DNA of 64,000 nucleotides from Pseudomonas simiae (GCF_900111895.1 NZ_FOKB01000006.1:186001-250000); one strand, 5' to 3'; counted from the first letter of the stretch, positions 9,669-18,074 are shown. Notes: generated from the letters alone by a model not told the origin. A program made the numbers and translations.

Positions 9669-10538
9669 GTGTCTGACATGCCGACCAACTTCGCTTACAC
9701 AAAACGCTTCAACGCCGTACTCGCCTACATTGATGCCAATCTCGAAGGTGACCTGTCGGTGAAGACGTTGAGCCATGTGGCGAACTTTTCGGCGTTTCAC
9801 TTCCATCGGCAATTCACCGCGTTCGTAGGAGTGACTGTCTCGCGTTATGTGCAACTGATGCGGCTACGACGCGCGGCCCATCGCTTGGCCTCCCTCGCTG
9901 ATCACTCGGTACTGGACGCCGCACTCGGTGCCGGCTTTGAAAGTCCCGAGGCATTTTGCAGGGCGTTCAGGCGGGCGTTCGGTATGACGCCGAGTGCGTT
10001 CGGGAAAGAACCGAACTGGCAGGTCTGGAGTACGGTATTCGCAATCCCTCACTTTTCCAGGACTATCATCATGCAAGTACGAATCGTGGAATTCCCTGAA
10101 GTCAGGGTAGCAACGCTTGAGCACTGCGGACCCGCCGGGCTCGTCAATGAGAGCGTAGGCAAGTTCATCGAGTGGCGTATGCAGAGCGGACAGTCGCCGG
10201 TGGCATCGAGTCGCACCTTTGGCATTCCCTATGGCAACCCCGATACGACACCTCCACAAGAATTCCGCTTCGCAATCTGCGGCGAGATTCACGAGGCCGT
10301 GGCGTCGAATGAGTTCGGTGTGCACGAGATCGTCATTCCTGGCGGTCGCTGCGTCGTGGTGCGACACGCGGGGTCACCGGATCACATCGGCGAAACGATC
10401 TATCCGATTTACCGCGATTGGCTTCCGGCCAGTGGAGAGGAACTTCGTGACCAGCCGCTGTTCTTTCATTACCTGAGCGCCTATCCCGAGACACCGCAGG
10501 ATCAATGGCAAACTGATGTGTATGTTCCGCTGCAATAG
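9669..10538 (+). CDS. AraC-family regulator with C-terminal GyrI-like effector-binding domain
   Basis: 289 residues. An AraC-type double helix-turn-helix occupies residues about 8-115 and ends in the typical FCRAFRRAFGMTPSAF block. From about residue 130 there is a GyrI/SbmC-like ligand-binding domain (VRIVEFPEVRVATLEHCGP). The DNA-binding part is N-terminal, as in Rob/SoxS-like GyrI fusions, so it likely senses a small hydrophobic or cationic compound; the ligand cannot be told. The GTG start gives the full length; an ATG nine bases downstream is equally possible. No obvious target gene is next to it. A terminator follows. Confidence 0.82.
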   Translation: MSDMPTNFAYTKRFNAVLAYIDANLEGDLSVKTLSHVANFSAFHFHRQFTAFVGVTVSRYVQLMRLRRAAHRLASLADHSVLDAALGAGFESPEAFCRAFRRAFGMTPSAFGKEPNWQVWSTVFAIPHFSRTIIMQVRIVEFPEVRVATLEHCGPAGLVNESVGKFIEWRMQSGQSPVASSRTFGIPYGNPDTTPPQEFRFAICGEIHEAVASNEFGVHEIVIPGGRCVVVRHAGSPDHIGETIYPIYRDWLPASGEELRDQPLFFHYLSAYPETPQDQWQTDVYVPLQ

Positions 10539-10631
10539 CGGAGCAAGCAGCTTTCGACCCTGGCGGACGTTGACGAGTGTCCGCGCAGCAATGTGACAGG
10601 TTCTAGGGGGAGTTTCCAAACCCCAGAAACA

Positions 10632-10666
10632 ACAAAGCCCTCGCATTTCTGCGAGGGCTTTGTTTT
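10632..10666 (+). terminator. Strong terminator after the AraC-type gene, likely bidirectional
   Basis: Fourteen-base perfect stem (ACAAAGCCCTCGCA with its complement), four-base loop, then TTTT on the plus strand. The minus strand also carries a T-rich tail. Confidence 0.85.
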
Positions 10667-10669
10667 GTA

Positions 10670-10812
10670 TGGTGCGGCACCAGACGAACGGTAGTGGTAG
10701 GCGGGGCTAGGTTTTCTGCGGGTCTGGAATTCGGTGGAAAATTTGGTGTACCCCTAATAGTAACTATAAATAAATCGGCTCGTCATGGCGTTCAGTGGAA
10801 TCGAAACCGGCA
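10670..10812. repeat. Copy B of the dispersed repeat, beginning with a tRNA-Thr 3'-end-like sequence
   Basis: From 10678 it matches 12763-12897 along its length (shared CACCAGACGAACGGTA, GCTAGGTTTTCTGCGGG, TGGAAAATTTGG, GGAATCGAA). Its first bases TGGTGCGGCACCAG resemble the plus-strand image of the tRNA-Thr 3' end at 21747 (TGGTGCCGGCACCAG) with one base missing. A decayed attachment site is the simplest reading. The rest of the 10539-10924 gap holds only the terminator and this repeat. Confidence 0.65.
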
Positions 10813-10924
10813 TTTAAAAAGTGTCCTCGCATTGCCGACTTATAAGATTTTTTTGAATTCGTGTCGCTAAATTAAAGCGTGTTGCGCTGACACCAAGTCA
10901 AATATTATAGTATTTAGAGAAATT

Positions 10925-12229
10925 TTAGAAAGATGGCTCGACACCCACTCGTCTCAGTAGCTCACATTGAATTTCTACTGCGGACAATCGTCGTTTTCCT
11001 GCGTCAGTTTTAACGTAAACTTCTTGACTTCCCGTTGCGAATAGCAGGGTACGGCGAACTGCTGGGATTCTCACCTCGACAAGATATAGGCCGTCAATAA
11101 TTTTCATACCGTCACTTACGGGATGCAATTCTATTTGATAAGCAGTCGGTGCTATCGCTGGCGCAATTTTATGGAGCTTCTCTGTGACGACTCGCCGAAG
11201 CTCATCACATTCTCGCTCTGACAAAGACACACCAATAATAGATAAGTCTTCGTCGCGAACACCCCAATATATTGAGCCATTTTGCGAAACTCCAGCATTC
11301 ATGAACGCTACTGCATATTGATCGACAAGTGACTTTATTGACCCTATTGGATTATTTCCTTTTATCTCCTTCAGTTCGCATATACGACTCTCTTGGTTCG
11401 GGAATTTAGCCCCTTTTATCCACGCTGGAGCTTGCCTCCGTCTGCGCCCAGTGCTTTGTGGCGCGAAGAGACGGTTGTTGTAACCCGCCAACGCATCTGA
11501 CATCCTCTCAGGTTGAAAAATTTCGATGGTTGTGCCACTTACGAAAAAGTCTTCCCGGTTTGTGAAAACAACTACTTGGGAAAGTTTTGCTATTTCGTTT
11601 AGAACCTCAACTGCAAAGCCCCGAGTTGGCTGATCCCAATGCATCCCGAGGCCATCTATCAAAAGCGGCAGACTTGATTTTGTCTTTTTCCGTATAGCTA
11701 GCTCTCGCACAACGAGAGCTAAGTCGTGCTCACCTCGTGACCCGATATATTGATTGGATGACCAGTTGTTACGTATCTGTAACCACCGCTCGTGATACTT
11801 GATACCTTCCGGTAACTCGCTTTCGATTACTTTCAAATCGTCATTTATCAGGTCGTGCGATTCGCCTCCTTCCGCTAGAACCAGGCGCGCCCCGTAAGGG
11901 TCACTCATTGTAGCTAAGATTTGAATCGCCAATGGACATGGCTCCTGTGAAACGGAGACCCTCCCAGGGGAGTTCTCTGTGACATAAAGCGTCGCCATCT
12001 CAGTAAGAAAACCTTCAATCAGTGTGACTGATACCTCTGACGGTCCAGTCGCACCTTCGCGAATCTGAACAGCAGGCCGCCCCACAATCGCAGCAATTAT
12101 GGCACCACAAAGCTGAGTCTTCCCCGTTGCGTTGGCCCCCACTACGATGTTGATGGCAGACCCCGAAAATTCGAAATCTGCCTTGGAAAATGGACCAAAG
12201 TTTCTAAGCGAGACGTGTTTTACATACAT
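10925..12229 (-). CDS. ATPase fused to a Schlafen-like AlbA_2 domain (putative defence effector)
   Basis: 434 residues from the ATG at 12229, chosen because AAAGGA lies just upstream; the frame is open for 16 more codons. The N-terminus (MYVKHVSLRNFGPF) is of the SMC/RecF/OLD ATPase type with Walker A GANATGKT at residues 31-38. A Walker-B-like LPLLIDG at 187-193 lacks the usual Glu after Asp. There is no long coiled coil. Residues about 280-425 match the AlbA_2/Schlafen fold: ESRICELKE, SIYWGVRDED and a C-terminal YVKTDAGKRRLS. E280, E285 and D326/D328 could correspond to the two-Glu-plus-Asp nuclease triad of Schlafen proteins. The gene stands alone on the minus strand between repeat copies B and C. 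The role is inferred, with defence most likely. Confidence 0.72.
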   Translation of the reverse strand: MYVKHVSLRNFGPFSKADFEFSGSAINIVVGANATGKTQLCGAIIAAIVGRPAVQIREGATGPSEVSVTLIEGFLTEMATLYVTENSPGRVSVSQEPCPLAIQILATMSDPYGARLVLAEGGESHDLINDDLKVIESELPEGIKYHERWLQIRNNWSSNQYIGSRGEHDLALVVRELAIRKKTKSSLPLLIDGLGMHWDQPTRGFAVEVLNEIAKLSQVVVFTNREDFFVSGTTIEIFQPERMSDALAGYNNRLFAPQSTGRRRRQAPAWIKGAKFPNQESRICELKEIKGNNPIGSIKSLVDQYAVAFMNAGVSQNGSIYWGVRDEDLSIIGVSLSERECDELRRVVTEKLHKIAPAIAPTAYQIELHPVSDGMKIIDGLYLVEVRIPAVRRTLLFATGSQEVYVKTDAGKRRLSAVEIQCELLRRVGVEPSF

Positions 12230-12305
12230 ATCTGATCCTTTAAGCTCGTAGTCCGGCTTGCAGACGTTCGTTTTCACCCAGCTTGGGCCGGTTGTTGAAC
12301 CTCGC

Positions 12306-12579
12306 CTAGTCGTTGAGCTGCCAAGATTTTCCTAAGCGAGTCGTGAGCAAGCGCATGGTCACCAGATAGTCATAGCACGTCGATCCAGCGTGGTGGCGCA
12401 CGTAGTAATTTAGAAACCATACAAAATGCTTTCGCTGCCAGCCACAGGGGCTATCTCGGTTCCAGCGATCACAGATTGCCGCTGGAATTGTCTTTGCCTG
12501 GTAGGTGACGCTGGTGCATGGAATGCGACCTAGTCAAAACACCTGCCTGGAACAGATCCATATCGAATGGCTTGCTCAT
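12306..12579 (-). pseudogene. Frameshifted copy of the small integrase-associated ORF
   Basis: Read from the ATG at 12579 it begins MSKPFDMDLF and, after about 26 codons, is closed by a frameshift. In the shifted frame it continues through WQRKHFVWFL and LTTRLGKSW to a stop at 12306. It matches the intact 99-residue protein at 18075-18374 throughout (MSKPFDIELF, WQKKHLVWFL, KRLGKSW). It lies just after the 3' end of a lost integrase, exactly as the intact copy does. Confidence 0.8.
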
Positions 12580-12627
12580 GCGCGACCACCAATGTAAGCC
12601 GATACCACGTCGATACGACCGTGCCCC
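12578..12627 (-). pseudogene. Last codons of a deleted tyrosine integrase
   Basis: Read on the minus strand the sequence gives GHGRIDVVSAYIGGRA followed by TGA, matching the out-of-frame C-terminus of the integrase at 18371-19350 (GHGRVDVVSAYIGSRA). It includes the conserved His and the catalytic Tyr region. Upstream of 12627 the similarity ends abruptly in unrelated sequence, so the body of this integrase has been deleted or replaced. Confidence 0.75.
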
Positions 12628-12762
12628 GGAGGAAAGGGGACGGATCTATTTTCCTGATTGAAAATGGGGTGTCTGCGCGCAGTGGTGCTAGCTTTGAACA
12701 ACTGTTTGCTAATGCTTCGGTGGAGCTAATACCCACCCCAAGGAAAATTCGTGGTGGATCTA

Positions 12763-12897
12763 CACCAGACGAACGGTATCTAGGGGCGGAGCTAGGTTTT
12801 CTGCGGGACTGGAATCCGATGGAAAATTTGGCATACCCCGATCCGTAACCATAAATGAATCAGTTAGTTATGGACTGAAGCGGAATCGAACTCGGGA
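12763..12897. repeat. Copy C of the dispersed repeat
   Basis: Matches copy B (10678-10812) across about 130 bases with scattered substitutions, in the same orientation and 2085 bases apart. The pair brackets the ATPase-Schlafen gene and the integrase remnant. No gene is visible between 12898 and 13232; that stretch should hold the promoter of the next operon. Confidence 0.7.
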
Positions 12898-13232
12898 GTT
12901 CCTTTCTTGTGATTGGGGTCCTTGACTCCTATCTCGAACGCAGATTCACAAGCTCAGGGTATGTGCATGTTGTTGGGCCGAGTTGAACCCTTACGGTAGA
13001 CAGGTGTAATGGCATAATGATAACTTTTCAGCGCTACCGGTGAGCTAATCAGTAGGCGGTGCTTTGTGGCTGGAGCCGAATAAGGTGCAGATCATCTAGT
13101 AAAAGTTTCAGCTTACTGGTCAGTATTATTGTTCACATATCGGAGTCATCAAAAGATATGTAACTGGCCGATGGAATGTGCTAGCTAAGTTGAGAAAGAT
13201 ATTTCAGCTGAGAAGGGACTCGTAGATACTTC

Positions 13233-14411
13233 ATGAATAGTACTGAAGATTTTTACTCAACAAAGCCCCGCGAACAAGTAGGTAGAGATACCTTCTTAAG
13301 GTATAGGGCTCAGATACGAGCTGCCGCACTAGCCGCCTTAGAGATTTTGGAAGGCGGCGAAGTTGATAGAGTTTTTTGCGATTACCATGACGATTTCGTG
13401 ATTGGAAAGAAGGTCGCTGGTAAGCAGCAATACGAGTTTTTTCAAGTTAAAACTCGCGCTAAAACCAGTAAGAACTGGACGCTTAACGAAGTATTTGGAC
13501 TTAAAACCCAAAAGAATGCGAGCCACTCCGCAGAAAATGTGAAGGCTAGTTTCGCCGGAAAATTATTGCAGCATACGGTAACTTTTCCGGACGTGTGTGC
13601 AAGAATTGTATTTATGACTAATGCTCACCTGGATGAAACTCTCGAGGCAATGTCTGTAAGCCTTGAACGTAATGATGTTGCCAATAAATATTTGAGATTT
13701 ATTGTCGATAATTTTAATGACTGCTTCGTGTTGACCGAGCCAAAACTTTCAGAGACCCAAATACTTGAGAAGCTTTCTAAGCTTAGATTTGAGTCTGACG
13801 TTTCGTTTATAAAAGATAAAAACAATAGCTTCGAGTCCGATGCTCGGACCAAGATATACCAATTTAGTGAAATCGATCTGGAGTTTAATGAGGCAAGGCA
13901 GATACTGGTGAATCTGTTAGAGTTGATGTCGAAAAAAACTTCAGGGGTGATTTCTGTTTTTGATGAGGCCTCTATTAATAGTAAGGCAAGCGTTGATATA
14001 AATGACTTGCTTGATTTATTAAGTATATCTAGAGAGGCGTATCATTCTCTGATTCAAGGAGGTGATGCTAGAGCAATTAAATCGGCGTCAGTAATCCAGC
14101 GCACGATGTTTGCTTCTGGGGCTAGCAACGAGGAGATTGAATATTCGTCGAGATGTAAAACTGAGTGGGATGTTTGGCTTCGAGATAATAGAAATAAGCT
14201 TTCCGATTTTGATCTCCTTTCTATAGCTTCGAAAATTGACACGTTACTTGCCGATACACTTAATGGCACCAAATCTTTTAGGTTAGGTGCGCTGCATCCA
14301 AAACTGAAGCAGTTGATGGTGGAGCTGGATAGTTTGGGGTTGGCATACGACTTAACACCACCACTTTTGTTCGGTGGATTTATTTCTGCCCTGGTTAGGT
14401 GTAAATCATGA
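13233..14411 (+). CDS. LmuA/Cap4-like nuclease subunit (DUF4297-type) of a Lamassu/ABC-3C defence system
   Basis: 392 residues. The N-terminal 80 residues have the DUF4297/Cap4 pattern: PREQVGRDTFLRYRAQ, then an acidic pair D53-D54 (YHDDFVIG) and Q71-V-K73 in FFQVKTR, which together form a PD-(D/E)XK-type active site. The C-terminal 250 residues are helical with no motif I know. In Lamassu systems the LmuA effector is often such a nuclease; it is held inactive by the SMC partner and cuts DNA when invading or plasmid DNA is sensed. It is the first of three overlapping genes: its TGA (14409-14411) overlaps the ATG of the next gene (14408) by four bases. The codon use is AT-rich compared with the flanks, a sign of transfer. 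Confidence 0.78.
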   Translation: MNSTEDFYSTKPREQVGRDTFLRYRAQIRAAALAALEILEGGEVDRVFCDYHDDFVIGKKVAGKQQYEFFQVKTRAKTSKNWTLNEVFGLKTQKNASHSAENVKASFAGKLLQHTVTFPDVCARIVFMTNAHLDETLEAMSVSLERNDVANKYLRFIVDNFNDCFVLTEPKLSETQILEKLSKLRFESDVSFIKDKNNSFESDARTKIYQFSEIDLEFNEARQILVNLLELMSKKTSGVISVFDEASINSKASVDINDLLDLLSISREAYHSLIQGGDARAIKSASVIQRTMFASGASNEEIEYSSRCKTEWDVWLRDNRNKLSDFDLLSIASKIDTLLADTLNGTKSFRLGALHPKLKQLMVELDSLGLAYDLTPPLLFGGFISALVRCKS

Positions 14412-14887
14412 ACTATGACGAATTCTTTGAGAGTGTAACCAGACGCGAAATTTCAATTGCGATTTTAGAAAAAGATATTCAAAAAAACTACCAGCTAAGT
14501 AATGAGGCATTATTTCAGTTGCCTCTAATCTCAATGATCGTACTTCTATTGGCTAAGGACCGGCGTAAGCCAATTGTGACTGAAATTGGGCAGATGGTGG
14601 GAGAGTCCATCGAAGCCTCATTAGTCGGGTTCAAAGGGTCTTCTAATCATTTAGGTTGGTCTGCAATTTTAAGGATACGGACGGTAAAAGCCATTAGCTT
14701 TCTAGAACGATCCGGCATGATTGAAATCCGAAAAAGCGATAATAGAATGCTAGCCACAACCCTAGGACAAAAGGTCATTGATAGAGCTTTGTCTAATGAT
14801 GATGATTTATCCTATAACCTTTCGTTGATTCAACGATCTTATAGAAATATCTGTGTGAATAAGCAGATGGACCTGGAGCTTGTATGA
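14408..14887 (+). CDS. Middle component (LmuC-like) of the Lamassu/ABC-3C system
   Basis: 159 residues, mixed alpha/beta, without a signal peptide or membrane segment. It has no catalytic motif I recognise. A winged-helix-like stretch with a basic turn (SFLERSGMIEIRKSDNRMLATTLGQKVID, about 98-127) resembles the middle components of three-gene ABC-3C systems. Its place between the nuclease and SMC genes, with four-base overlaps on both sides, is the main reason for the assignment. In Lamassu the small subunit bridges the SMC dimer and the effector. Confidence 0.7.
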   Translation: MNYDEFFESVTRREISIAILEKDIQKNYQLSNEALFQLPLISMIVLLLAKDRRKPIVTEIGQMVGESIEASLVGFKGSSNHLGWSAILRIRTVKAISFLERSGMIEIRKSDNRMLATTLGQKVIDRALSNDDDLSYNLSLIQRSYRNICVNKQMDLELV

Positions 14888-16644
14888 GGCTTATCAGACT
14901 TCAAATTTTCCCGAAGGGCGATAATGGATGGAGCTCAGAGCCGTTGGTATTTGGCCAAGATGTCACTCAACTCTTCGGCCCTAATGGCTGTGGTAAATCA
15001 CCGCTAATCAAGTCTATAGTTTTTTGTCTCGGCTATCCAAGTAAATTTCGAGATGACATTCTCGAGAACTGCCTGTGTGCTGAGTTGGAATTTGAAGTTA
15101 ATGATGTTAATTACGTTGCTCGTCGTAATTTTAAATCGGGGCTAGATGTTGTTCTAACCGATTTTGCAGGAGTTAAGCGCGAGTTTTCAAATGAGCTTGA
15201 CTACTCGAAATATCTTTTTGAGTTGTTAGGGCTTGATATACATACATTGGTCTCTAGCGATGAGAAAAAGGCGGCGCAGGCGTACTTTTCTGCTTTGCTC
15301 CCTATCTATTATTTAGATCAAGAGGAAGGCTATCGTAAGTATTATAGCCCTAGCACTTCCTTTATAAAGGATCAGCTTTCGGAGTCGATTCGGATTGTTT
15401 TGGGCGTGGCGCCGAAGAACGCATTTGATGCGAAAAAGAAACTGATTGACGCTAAGCGTGAACTCGAACAGCGCGATAAGCAAGTGTATGCACTAAAAAA
15501 AGAATATGAGTCAGCCAAAGATGTTTACGGATCTATGGATCCAGTAGGAATAGATGTGGAGCTCAAGTCTTTGTACCAGAGACTTGAGCAGCTGAAAAGT
15601 GGTACGGCAGATAAAACTGCCTCCACAGACGCTATTGATGAACTCATTGGATCGAATAACGAAACTATCCGATCTTTAGATCGGGAGTTAGGGGACATCT
15701 CCAAGCGCGACCGTAGCTTTCAAAGAATTCATGCAGAGATTCAAACCGAAATCAACACATTGAGCCTGAATGAAGAAGCGAAAAGAGTTTTTTCTTCTTT
15801 TGAGGAGATATGTAACTCTCCAGGCTGTCAATTGTTTTCATTCAGCTCAGACTCCTATGGTAAGAATTTACTCTATTTAAAGGACCAGTTAAAGGATCTG
15901 GAGCGCAATGTTGAGATTGGGCGTGGGAGGAGTGAACAATTAAGTCTTCGTCGGGGTGAGTTGGTAGCTCAAACTCAAAGCCTTACTGAACGACGAAATT
16001 CCTTGGTTAATACTTCAGATATTAAAGCTCTGGTTGAAGCGATTACTCAAATTACATCAAGGATATTTGGTCTAGAGCGGGATAAAAATTCTTTAGATTC
16101 GATCGAAGATATTTCGGCTCGCTATGTTAGAGCTTTATCAGCTCAAGATGAAGCTATTAATCGAAGGGAAGAACTAGAAAAAACTGGGCAAGGTAATCCT
16201 CTCATCATTAGATTTAGAAGTGTGCTGAGAGAGAATATGCTTAAGTGGATGGATATCCTCGATACAAATAATGTTTCTAGCGATATAAAGTTTGAGGGGG
16301 ATTTCGTGCCAATTTTAGGCAGCGAGAGATTAGCTCAGTTAGGTGGGAGTACTAGGCTCCGTGTGATTCTCGCTTATCATGCCGCGCTTCTTGAGTGCTT
16401 TGAGTTTTTTAAAAGAAAGAAAGTATCGTTTATTATATTCGATACTCCAAAACAACATGAGATGCATGGGGTCGATCTGGGGCGCTATGTTGATGCGCTT
16501 AAAGTGTTTTCACGCGCGACAGGTGTTCAGATTGTTATATCCGGAACTGAATATCATTATACTGGAGATGCTAGGGATAAAGATTGGGAGCCTAAATTTC
16601 CTGGGTCTAAGCAAAAGATGTTCTTGATGCGAGGTCGATTATAA
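14884..16644 (+). CDS. SMC-like ATPase (LmuB-like) of the Lamassu/ABC-3C system
   Basis: 586 residues. Walker A GPNGCGKS lies at 32-39. Two coiled-coil arms (about 180-300 and 335-435) flank a turn carrying C310-x4-C315, a possible zinc-hook-like apex. The ABC signature-like LGGSTRLR starts at 486, and Walker B FIIFDTPKQHE is at 516-526 with Thr-Pro after the Asp, as in the small SMC proteins of ABC-3C systems. Such proteins sense foreign DNA structure and release the nuclease subunit. The start overlaps the previous stop by four bases. AT-rich throughout. Confidence 0.82.
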   Translation: MRLIRLQIFPKGDNGWSSEPLVFGQDVTQLFGPNGCGKSPLIKSIVFCLGYPSKFRDDILENCLCAELEFEVNDVNYVARRNFKSGLDVVLTDFAGVKREFSNELDYSKYLFELLGLDIHTLVSSDEKKAAQAYFSALLPIYYLDQEEGYRKYYSPSTSFIKDQLSESIRIVLGVAPKNAFDAKKKLIDAKRELEQRDKQVYALKKEYESAKDVYGSMDPVGIDVELKSLYQRLEQLKSGTADKTASTDAIDELIGSNNETIRSLDRELGDISKRDRSFQRIHAEIQTEINTLSLNEEAKRVFSSFEEICNSPGCQLFSFSSDSYGKNLLYLKDQLKDLERNVEIGRGRSEQLSLRRGELVAQTQSLTERRNSLVNTSDIKALVEAITQITSRIFGLERDKNSLDSIEDISARYVRALSAQDEAINRREELEKTGQGNPLIIRFRSVLRENMLKWMDILDTNNVSSDIKFEGDFVPILGSERLAQLGGSTRLRVILAYHAALLECFEFFKRKKVSFIIFDTPKQHEMHGVDLGRYVDALKVFSRATGVQIVISGTEYHYTGDARDKDWEPKFPGSKQKMFLMRGRL

Positions 16645-16730
16645 AAGTGTTGTTTGTGCGCTGCGGGAGCGTTAGCTTTTGTGGGTTTATGGCGTGTAAT
16701 AGTCGCCTCAATAATTTTTATTGGTGATCG

Positions 16731-17402
16731 ATGATAAGTTTAAAGTCTCCCGCTAGTTATAATGATCTTCTGGAGCAGTTGAATAAGATAACATTTTGCA
16801 GTAGTTTTATTTTTTTCGTATTTATGAGTTTGTTTGGATATTTGCCAGTTATAAAAATAAGTCCTGACTTGCTTCCTGCAACGGAAGACCAAGGTGTTTT
16901 ATTGAAGTGGGTGGTTTCTTTTGGCCTGGTCCCAATCACATTGGCATCAATTGCTTTCCTGGCAAGTTTTTCCTTAGAAGCCCATAATATTTTAGCAAAA
17001 ATTCTGGGTCTAAGATTATATTGGGATCGCGCTATTACAAAAAAGGCACTGCGCTACTCTCAGGTAGAAAGAAAAGCCACGCGTGATTTAGTGAAAAGCT
17101 TCATGCGCGATATGTATTATAAGGAGGTGGCTCTAATAAATCAGCACTATGTTCAGTTGTTTTGGCGCTATACGTTGTCTTTTTGGGCGATATTCGAACA
17201 TTTCTTTGTCGTATTGCTAACTATAGTTTATTTATTGATTTTTAATAATGACAAAGTTGATAGGGCGCTTTTTTTCTATCTGTTGGGCTTGCTGCTGCTT
17301 CTGCTTTTCCATCTGTTTTTTATTACGCTTAAAAAATCATATTCTCAGGTTGATCAAATAGATAAATTGAAATTGTCTCAGTATTTTCGCGGGGTTAAAT
17401 AG
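16731..17402 (+). CDS. Membrane protein of unknown family, downstream of the Lamassu-like operon
   Basis: 223 residues. Four hydrophobic segments are visible at roughly 21-43, 58-84, 145-170 and 177-200, with a basic amphipathic stretch between the second and third (about 90-140). The C-terminus is charged. I do not recognise the family. The start follows a weak GGTGAT ribosome site. The gene is 86 bases after the SMC gene with no clear terminator between and three bases before the methyltransferase gene, so it is probably co-transcribed with the latter and perhaps with the defence operon. The AT-rich composition matches the operon upstream. Confidence 0.6.
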   Translation: MISLKSPASYNDLLEQLNKITFCSSFIFFVFMSLFGYLPVIKISPDLLPATEDQGVLLKWVVSFGLVPITLASIAFLASFSLEAHNILAKILGLRLYWDRAITKKALRYSQVERKATRDLVKSFMRDMYYKEVALINQHYVQLFWRYTLSFWAIFEHFFVVLLTIVYLLIFNNDKVDRALFFYLLGLLLLLLFHLFFITLKKSYSQVDQIDKLKLSQYFRGVK

Positions 17403-17405
17403 TGT

Positions 17406-18071
17406 ATGAGATATTTGATTGAAGGTGAGATAATTAGATCAGAAAACGCTGCTAAATCGTACAAGCAGAAATCCAAGTTCGTTAGCAGCTACCTGAGAGC
17501 GCGACCTAGCAGTAATAGAGTAATGGATTTTGGTTGTGGGAAACTTCGATATTCAGATGAAATTGTTTCGATAAGTGAACAAGTCGTTTTCTTGGATTCT
17601 GATTTACAGCTTTCACGTAATCAGATGGTGAGAGGGGTATCTACTAGCGTAGCTGAATACGTATCAACGCACTACGCCCATGCGCAGATTTTATCCTTTG
17701 AGAGTGCAGTGGCTCAAGGCGTTCATGGTTGTTTTGATTTTATAAATTGTTCAAATGTGCTATCCGCAATCCCTTGTGTTGACTATTTGGAGAGCGCATT
17801 ATGCATTATTTACTCTGCCTTGCAGGGAGGAGGTGAAGCTCTTTTTGTTAATCAATTTAGGTGTTCGTCGTTTTCTAAATTTGAATCCGGGCGTCGTCAT
17901 ATGTATGGCTATATTTATAAAGGGCGCTTGGGTTACACTTATTATGGCGTCATGACGAACGATGTGGTTGTGGATCTTCTCGTGCCATTAGGTTTCGAAG
18001 TTGTAAACGTTTGGTCGGAAGAGGACGTAGGCTTTGTGCTCGTGCGGCGGCCACATACAGTAATTGCATGA
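17406..18071 (+). CDS. Class I SAM-dependent methyltransferase-like protein, island cargo
   Basis: 221 residues. Motif I MDFGCGKLR (about 40-48) binds SAM. An acidic motif follows (VFLDSD, about 60-65), and a motif-IV-like FDFINCSNVLSAIP lies near 110. No target-recognition domain is visible and there is no DPPY/NPPF motif, so a small molecule, protein or RNA is a likelier substrate than DNA bases. It is paired with the membrane protein gene three bases upstream. Low GC indicates acquisition. Confidence 0.6.
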   Translation: MRYLIEGEIIRSENAAKSYKQKSKFVSSYLRARPSSNRVMDFGCGKLRYSDEIVSISEQVVFLDSDLQLSRNQMVRGVSTSVAEYVSTHYAHAQILSFESAVAQGVHGCFDFINCSNVLSAIPCVDYLESALCIIYSALQGGGEALFVNQFRCSSFSKFESGRRHMYGYIYKGRLGYTYYGVMTNDVVVDLLVPLGFEVVNVWSEEDVGFVLVRRPHTVIA

Positions 18072-18074
18072 TGG

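Noticed and set aside
12628..12660. GGAAAGGGGACGGATCTATT-type stretch, reminiscent of sequences seen near REP-associated transposases
   Set aside because: Single short match with no transposase nearby; could mark the deletion junction but is not enough for a call.
12567..12848. Open frame of 93 codons on the plus strand
   Set aside because: Made up of the integrase tail, spacer and repeat copy C read in the wrong direction.
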